DNA of 7,883 bases from Chloroflexota bacterium (GTDB lineage: Bacteria; Chloroflexota; Dehalococcoidia; DSTF01; JACRBR01), in contig JAKAMA010000097.1 of assembly GCA_021813085.1 (NCBI GenBank), forward strand, positions 1 to 7,883, given 5' to 3'. The notes beneath the pieces are model-generated. The model was not told the DNA's origin. It saw only the letters and a list, made by a program, of their open reading frames with translations, and did no database searches. Position numbers and translations under genes: made by a program. Positions 4,669 through 7,883 of this stretch are shown one piece after another (positions within the stretch are counted from its first letter, which is position 1; each line of letters begins with the position of its first letter).

Positions 4669-5155
4669 GGGCCTTCGCCTCGTGCGCGGCTGCCTCCATC
4701 GCCTCGAACATCTGGCGCGCCTCCTCCTCGCTGAGGCGTTCGTCCAGCATGGGCAAGTACACTTCCTCCTCCTTGGCGAAGTGCACCTTGACCAGCGCGT
4801 AGAGGCCGTACAGCACGCGCCGCAGATCTCCGGCTTCCGCCTCGCCGCCGCTCAGCCGCGCTCGCAGCGCCCCCAGCTCCTCGGTGAGCTGGCCCACCTC
4901 GACGTGGTCACGGCTCATCGTGGCGGTGGCCTCACGCGCGCCCAGCACCCGGCCAACGACCGGGTACAACGCGGCCTCCTCCGCCTTGGCGTGGGGGATC
5001 AGGTGCCCGCTGAGGAAGTCGTACGCCGCATCGACGGCCCGCTGGACGTCGGCGAGCGGCCTCGCGCCCACGGTGTCGGCCGCTGCGCGCAGCGACTCAA
5101 CGTGCGGCAGCAGCTCCCTGTGCTCGTCGCGCAGTGGCTGCGTGATCGTTGCCAT
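4625..5155 (-). CDS. Hemerythrin HHE-domain protein
   Basis: A 176-aa protein with a hemerythrin-type cation-binding four-helix bundle. Helix 1 has LRDEHRELLPHVESL (H12, H18). Helix 2 ends HLIPHAKAEEAALYPVV, giving H51/H55 and E59 in H-x3-E spacing. Helix 3 has MSRDHVEVGQL (H84). Helix 4 has VHFAKEEEVYLPML, giving H125 and E129, again H-x3-E. These are the expected ligands of a non-haem di-iron centre. Such proteins bind O2, NO or act in iron and oxidative-stress handling in the cytoplasm; no signal peptide or membrane segment is seen. Residues ~140-176 are an acidic helix and a Lys/Gly-rich tail outside the core. The ATG at 5153-5155 has an excellent AAGGAGG 5 bases upstream. It lies between the two long direct repeats and so appears to be cargo of the tRNA-associated insert. 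It leads a three-gene minus-strand set. Confidence 0.92.
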   Translation of the reverse strand: MATITQPLRDEHRELLPHVESLRAAADTVGARPLADVQRAVDAAYDFLSGHLIPHAKAEEAALYPVVGRVLGAREATATMSRDHVEVGQLTEELGALRARLSGGEAEAGDLRRVLYGLYALVKVHFAKEEEVYLPMLDERLSEEEARQMFEAMEAAAHEAKAHAPGRSQGAAKGDG

Positions 5156-5225
5156 GGCAACCTCCTTGTGACCTTGATGCGTTCGCGACGTCGCGCGGAG
5201 CGGCTGCCAGACGCGTTCTGATCGG

Positions 5226-5260
5226 GAAGGTCACAGGTTCGAGCCCCGCATCGCCCACCA
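5226..5260 (+). pseudogene. Displaced 3' half of tRNA-Val
   Basis: GAAGGTCACAGGTTCGAGCC and the following CCGCATCGCCCACCA repeat the tRNA-Val 3' half (3912-3946) with two changes. These leave the T stem as ACAGG/CCCGC with two mismatches, while the acceptor strand ATCGCCC and CCA are intact. No matching 5' half (D arm or acceptor 5' strand) precedes it. It is a relic, not a second tRNA. Confidence 0.8.
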
Positions 5261-5269
5261 CCCCTGCAG

Positions 5270-5283
5270 CCGGGACGGCCCGG
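5270..5283. terminator. Possible hairpin after the synthase gene
   Basis: CCGGG (5270-5274) and CCCGG (5279-5283) can pair around ACGG, about 70 bp past the synthase stop on the minus strand. The equivalent place in copy 1 pairs less well. The stem is short with no U-tract, so this is weak. Confidence 0.2.
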
Positions 5284-5352
5284 TGCCGTCTTGCCTTCCA
5301 TCTTCCACCCTCGACCTTCCAGCGCCCCGTACGTCATCAACGTGTACCGCCA

Positions 5353-6993
5353 CTAGCGGTATACCACGCCCTCCGCCTCGCCGAGCGTCTCCGTCAGGCG
5401 GCGGTTCTCGCGATAGTCCACGGGCACCGCGATCACGGACGGCTCGTCGAGGCTCAGGGCGCGCGCCAGCGTGGGCGCGAAGTCCCCGGCCCGCTCGACC
5501 TCGAAGCCGGCGATGCCGAACGACCGCGCAAGCGCCGCGAAGTCCGGATTGCCGAACTCGACGCCGAACGTCCGCCCGAACTGCCGCTCCTGCTTCCAGC
5601 GGATGACGCCATAGTGGCCATCGACCCAAATCACCGTCACAAAGTTCGTCTTCAGGCGGCGCGCCGTCTCCAGCTCCTGCACGTTCATGAGGAAGCCGCC
5701 ATCCCCGGTCACCACCACCGCGCGCCGGCCCGGCTCCGCGAGCTTCGCGGCGACGCCGCCCGGCACGCCGATGCCCATCGTCGCGAAGCCGTTCGAGATG
5801 ATGATGCCGTTCGGGCGCTCGACAAGAAACAGCCGCGCCAGCCAGAGCTTGTGCGCGCCGACGTCGCTGATCACGGTGTCTTCCGGGCCCAGCACCCGCC
5901 GCATGTCGGCGATGATCCGCTGCGGCTTCATCGGCATGGCGTCGTCCGCCGCGTGCAGGTCGAGCTCCGCCACGACGAGACGCTTGAGATGCGACTCGTC
6001 GGCCGGCGCGGCCCGCGGCGGGCAGAGGTCGGCGAGCGCCGCCAGTGCGTCGCCGATCTCGGAGACGATCTCGACCTCCGGCTGATAGCGGTCGTCGACC
6101 TCCGCCGGCAGCGTGTCCACGTGGATGATGCGCTTGCCGCCGTCCGGGTTCCAGAGGCGCGGCGACAGCTCCACCAGGTCGTAGCCGACGGCGAGCACGA
6201 CGTCGGCGCCGGCGAGGCCGCACAGCTCGTAGTCGCGGTTCTGCAGGCCGATGGTGAGGCGCGCCAGCGGGTTCGCGGCGCCCATCACGCCCTTGCCCAT
6301 GAACGTGTTCGCGGCCGGTATGCCGGAGCGCGCCGCGAAGGCGCGCAGCGCGTCGGACGCGCGCCGCCGCACGACGCCGTTGCCGGCCAGGATCATCGGC
6401 CGGCGCGCGTCGCAGAGCAGCGCCGCGGCACCGCGAAGCTCCTCCGCGCCCGGTCGCGGATACGTCTCGGCCGCGGCATGGAGCGGCGCGCCCTCCGTCT
6501 CCTCCGCGGCCACGTCCTCCGGCAGCTCGATGTGGGTCGCCCCCGGTTTCTCCGCCTGGGCGCGCTTGAACGCCTTGCGCACGACCTCCGGGACGATCTC
6601 CGGCAGCAGCACCCGCGCCTGCCACTTCGTGATCGGCGCGAACAGCGCCTGCGTGTCGACGTACTGGTGCGATTCCTTATGCATGCGCCGCAGCGAGACC
6701 TGCCCCGTGATCGCGACGAGCGGCGCGTGGTCGAGGTAGGCGTCGGCGATGCCCGTCGGGAGGTTCGTCGCGCCCGGGCCGAGCGTCGAGAGACAGACGC
6801 CGGCACGTCCGGTGAGCCGCCCGTACACGTCCGCCATCAGCGCGGCGCCCTGCTCGTGGCGCGTCGGCACGAAGGTGATGCCGCTGTCGGCGAGCGCGTC
6901 GAGGAGCGTCAGGATCTCCTCGCCCGGGATGCCGAAGATGTACTCCACCCCTTCGGCTTCCAGGCAACGCACGAGCAGGTCGGCCGTCCTCAT
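5353..6993 (-). CDS. alsS: Acetolactate synthase, catabolic (AlsS/BudB) type
   Basis: A 546-aa thiamine-diphosphate enzyme that would condense two pyruvates to 2-acetolactate with CO2 release. Domains follow the usual order: N-terminal pyrimidine-binding domain (1-165) with catalytic E47 in RHEQGAA and the STLGPGATN loop (69-77); central domain (~185-320); C-terminal diphosphate-binding domain (~350-530). The metal site is GDGGF (430-434, D431) and D458 in IWVDGHYG. The W-V-D form in place of the common N-N, and IAVPVDYREN near the end, match catabolic, FAD-independent acetolactate synthases such as Klebsiella BudB. Length fits that family (about 550-570 aa). There is no small regulatory subunit gene beside it. 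ATG at 6993 with GGAG 7 bases upstream; 23 bp behind the NuoF-like gene, so probably one operon. Its last codons lie in repeat copy 2 and recur as a relic at 4038. A related TPP decarboxylase or ligase is possible, but the motifs favour acetolactate synthase. Confidence 0.85.
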   Translation of the reverse strand: MRTADLLVRCLEAEGVEYIFGIPGEEILTLLDALADSGITFVPTRHEQGAALMADVYGRLTGRAGVCLSTLGPGATNLPTGIADAYLDHAPLVAITGQVSLRRMHKESHQYVDTQALFAPITKWQARVLLPEIVPEVVRKAFKRAQAEKPGATHIELPEDVAAEETEGAPLHAAAETYPRPGAEELRGAAALLCDARRPMILAGNGVVRRRASDALRAFAARSGIPAANTFMGKGVMGAANPLARLTIGLQNRDYELCGLAGADVVLAVGYDLVELSPRLWNPDGGKRIIHVDTLPAEVDDRYQPEVEIVSEIGDALAALADLCPPRAAPADESHLKRLVVAELDLHAADDAMPMKPQRIIADMRRVLGPEDTVISDVGAHKLWLARLFLVERPNGIIISNGFATMGIGVPGGVAAKLAEPGRRAVVVTGDGGFLMNVQELETARRLKTNFVTVIWVDGHYGVIRWKQERQFGRTFGVEFGNPDFAALARSFGIAGFEVERAGDFAPTLARALSLDEPSVIAVPVDYRENRRLTETLGEAEGVVYR

Positions 6994-7016
6994 GTCGAAA
7001 CTCCGCTCCTCTGCCG

Positions 7017-7877
7017 CTACACGTAGGTCCAGTCCGGCTGCTTGCGCCCGTACTCCTCGTCGAACGTGAAGCCCTCACCCGGACGGTAGTCCGTGATCTT
7101 CGGCAGGACGAGGTCGTGCCGGCGGCGGCAGGTCCCCGACAGGTGCGCCGCAAACTCGTCCGGAAACGCGTCGAGGATGCTCCCCACCACCGCCTGCTCC
7201 GACGTCGCGAGATAGCAGCGCTGGCCGTTCGTCACCCACGTCGCGGTCTCGGCGATCTCCTCGACCTCGTGCGGGTGCGCCGCTCCCGTCATCATCCGCT
7301 CCAGCCGCTCGCTGATGCGCCCGGAGCCAAGCTTGCACGGCGGACACTGGTTGCACGACTCCACGTGCAGGAAGTGCGAGAACATCTCCGCCGCCTTCAC
7401 CATGCAGGCGCGGTCGTCGAAGACGATGAAGCCGCCTGAGCCCAGCGCCGAGCCCGCATCCCTCATCGCGTCGAACCCGAGCGGCGTGTCCAGCCGGTCG
7501 GCCGTGATGACGCGGCTCGCGAGCCCCGGGAACACCGCCTTCACCGCACGCCCTTCCGCCACGCCTCCGGCGGCGTCGATCAACGCGCGCAGCGTCAGGC
7601 CGAGCGGCAGCTCGCGCACGACGGGCCGCCGCACGTCGCCGAGCACCGTGAACACCATGGTCCCGGGCGTGTCCGCGGTGCCGAAGCTGCGGAACCACTC
7701 CGGCCCGCGCGCGATGATCTGCGGCACGTGGGAGAGCGTCTCGACGTTGTTGACGCACGTCGGGTTGCTCTCTTCCTCGCTCGGGCCGCCGTAGGCGCCG
7801 GTGAACAGCCCGTGCAGGTACGGTGGCAGCACGCGCGGCAGCGGCAGGCCGCCCTCGATCACCGCGAGCAGCGCCTT
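7017..7877 (-). CDS. nuoF: NuoF-like NADH dehydrogenase subunit, C-terminal part
   Basis: About 287 codons of the C-terminal portion of a NuoF/51-kDa-type subunit, which carries FMN and one [4Fe-4S] cluster and takes electrons from NADH in complex I and related hydrogenase or dehydrogenase modules. Numbering from the GTG at 7862: VNNVETL (37-43) is the family signature. The soluble ligand-binding (SLBB-like) domain is ~66-150. The cluster motif ESCNQCPPC gives C170, C173 and C176, and the fourth ligand C216 is in GQRCYLATSEQ. The C-terminal LPKITDYRPGEGFTF tail is basic then acidic. The N-terminal FMN/NADH part is beyond the window. Reading outwards, codons 7863-7877 give KALLA, which fits the family's GEExALL, but the next codon (7878-7880) is TAG. 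The gene is either cut by the window edge with an error there or is truly interrupted. HoxF- or HndC-like proteins are alternatives. It is the probable first visible gene of the operon with the synthase. Confidence 0.82.
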   Translation of the reverse strand, partial: KALLAVIEGGLPLPRVLPPYLHGLFTGAYGGPSEEESNPTCVNNVETLSHVPQIIARGPEWFRSFGTADTPGTMVFTVLGDVRRPVVRELPLGLTLRALIDAAGGVAEGRAVKAVFPGLASRVITADRLDTPLGFDAMRDAGSALGSGGFIVFDDRACMVKAAEMFSHFLHVESCNQCPPCKLGSGRISERLERMMTGAAHPHEVEEIAETATWVTNGQRCYLATSEQAVVGSILDAFPDEFAAHLSGTCRRRHDLVLPKITDYRPGEGFTFDEEYGRKQPDWTYV

Positions 7878-7883
7878 CTAGAT

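Larger units (their letters stand above)
3912..5225. mobile_element. Putative small tRNA-integrated element with hemerythrin cargo
   Basis: The ~1.31-kb interval equals one repeat copy plus the unique segment 4071-5225, bounded by direct repeats that start in the 3' half of tRNA-Val. Integrative elements that target tRNA genes typically restore the tRNA with their own copy of its 3' end and leave the displaced original end at the far side. Here copy 1 completes a perfect tRNA, while copy 2 has a mispaired T arm and is joined to the intact resident synthase gene. Cargo: hemerythrin, zinc-ribbon and Cys/His-rich small proteins, all minus strand. No integrase or transposase is visible, and the repeat is longer than a usual att core. 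A remnant, a non-autonomous insert, or an old segmental duplication followed by sequence replacement all remain possible. Confidence 0.5.
5226..5385 (+). repeat. Long direct repeat, copy 2 (att-like, synthase side)
   Basis: Second copy of the repeat described at 3912-4070: tRNA-Val 3' half relic, intergenic flank, then the last codons of the intact acetolactate synthase gene (to 5385). Because this copy is continuous with the complete synthase gene, it is the likely original chromosomal flank. Confidence 0.85.

Noticed and set aside
5181..5260. A second complete tRNA gene at copy 2
   Set aside because: No acceptor 5' strand or D arm can be found upstream and the T stem is mispaired; only a 3' half is present.
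5149..7026. 625-aa plus-strand open frame opposite the acetolactate synthase gene
   Set aside because: It is the complement of a clear TPP enzyme in very GC-rich DNA, Arg/His-rich without domains, and runs through the tRNA relic and both genes' boundaries.
1..7883. CRISPR array, insertion sequence or transposase gene
   Set aside because: No regularly spaced short repeats, no terminal inverted repeats with a transposase-like frame, and no recombinase motifs were seen on either strand.

Overview
This is a high-GC bacterial window, most probably from the phylum Chloroflexota. The main clue is a complete archaellin gene (the archaeal-type flagellar filament subunit, with its class III signal peptide) sitting among ordinary bacterial genes: a wax-ester synthase/DGAT tail, a catabolic-type acetolactate synthase, and a NuoF-like subunit. 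Archaellins in bacteria are known mainly from Chloroflexota. The phylum call is an inference; no rRNA or other phylogenetic marker is present.

Left part (1-3518). The window opens with the C-terminal end of a plus-strand WS/DGAT-family acyltransferase. It converges on the minus-strand archaellin across a perfect 12-bp hairpin that could stop transcription both ways. About 200 bp of leader lies upstream of the archaellin and carries a 12-bp direct repeat. Further upstream on the same strand are a 451-aa protein made of three fused VOC (glyoxalase-fold) domains and, overlapping it by ATGA, a methylmalonyl-CoA epimerase-like gene. These two form a translationally coupled pair. A DinB/DfsB-like four-helix-bundle gene follows, separated from the pair by a structured GC-rich intergenic region.

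Middle part (3519-5352). After about 350 bp without a gene comes a plus-strand tRNA-Val(UAC) with its own promoter and encoded CCA. From its anticodon 3' arm onward, a ~160-bp segment is repeated 1.31 kb downstream at about 88% identity by hand alignment. The segment comprises the tRNA 3' half, the intergenic flank and the last codons of the acetolactate synthase gene. Between the copies lie three small minus-strand genes: a hemerythrin HHE-domain protein, an overlapping zinc-ribbon protein and a short Cys/His-rich protein. This is the layout expected from integration at the 3' end of a tRNA gene. Copy 1 restores the tRNA; copy 2 is the displaced resident end, with a decaying T arm, still joined to the intact synthase gene. 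No integrase is visible, so it is either a very small non-autonomous insert or a remnant.

Right part (5353-7883). A minus-strand acetolactate synthase of the BudB/AlsS type lies 23 bp behind the C-terminal portion of a NuoF-like flavoprotein/Fe-S subunit, probably in one operon. The NuoF frame meets an in-frame TAG 4-6 bases from the window edge, where its resemblance to the family also stops.

The points most worth a second look are the bacterial archaellin, the tRNA-bounded hemerythrin cassette, and the triple-VOC protein coupled to the epimerase.
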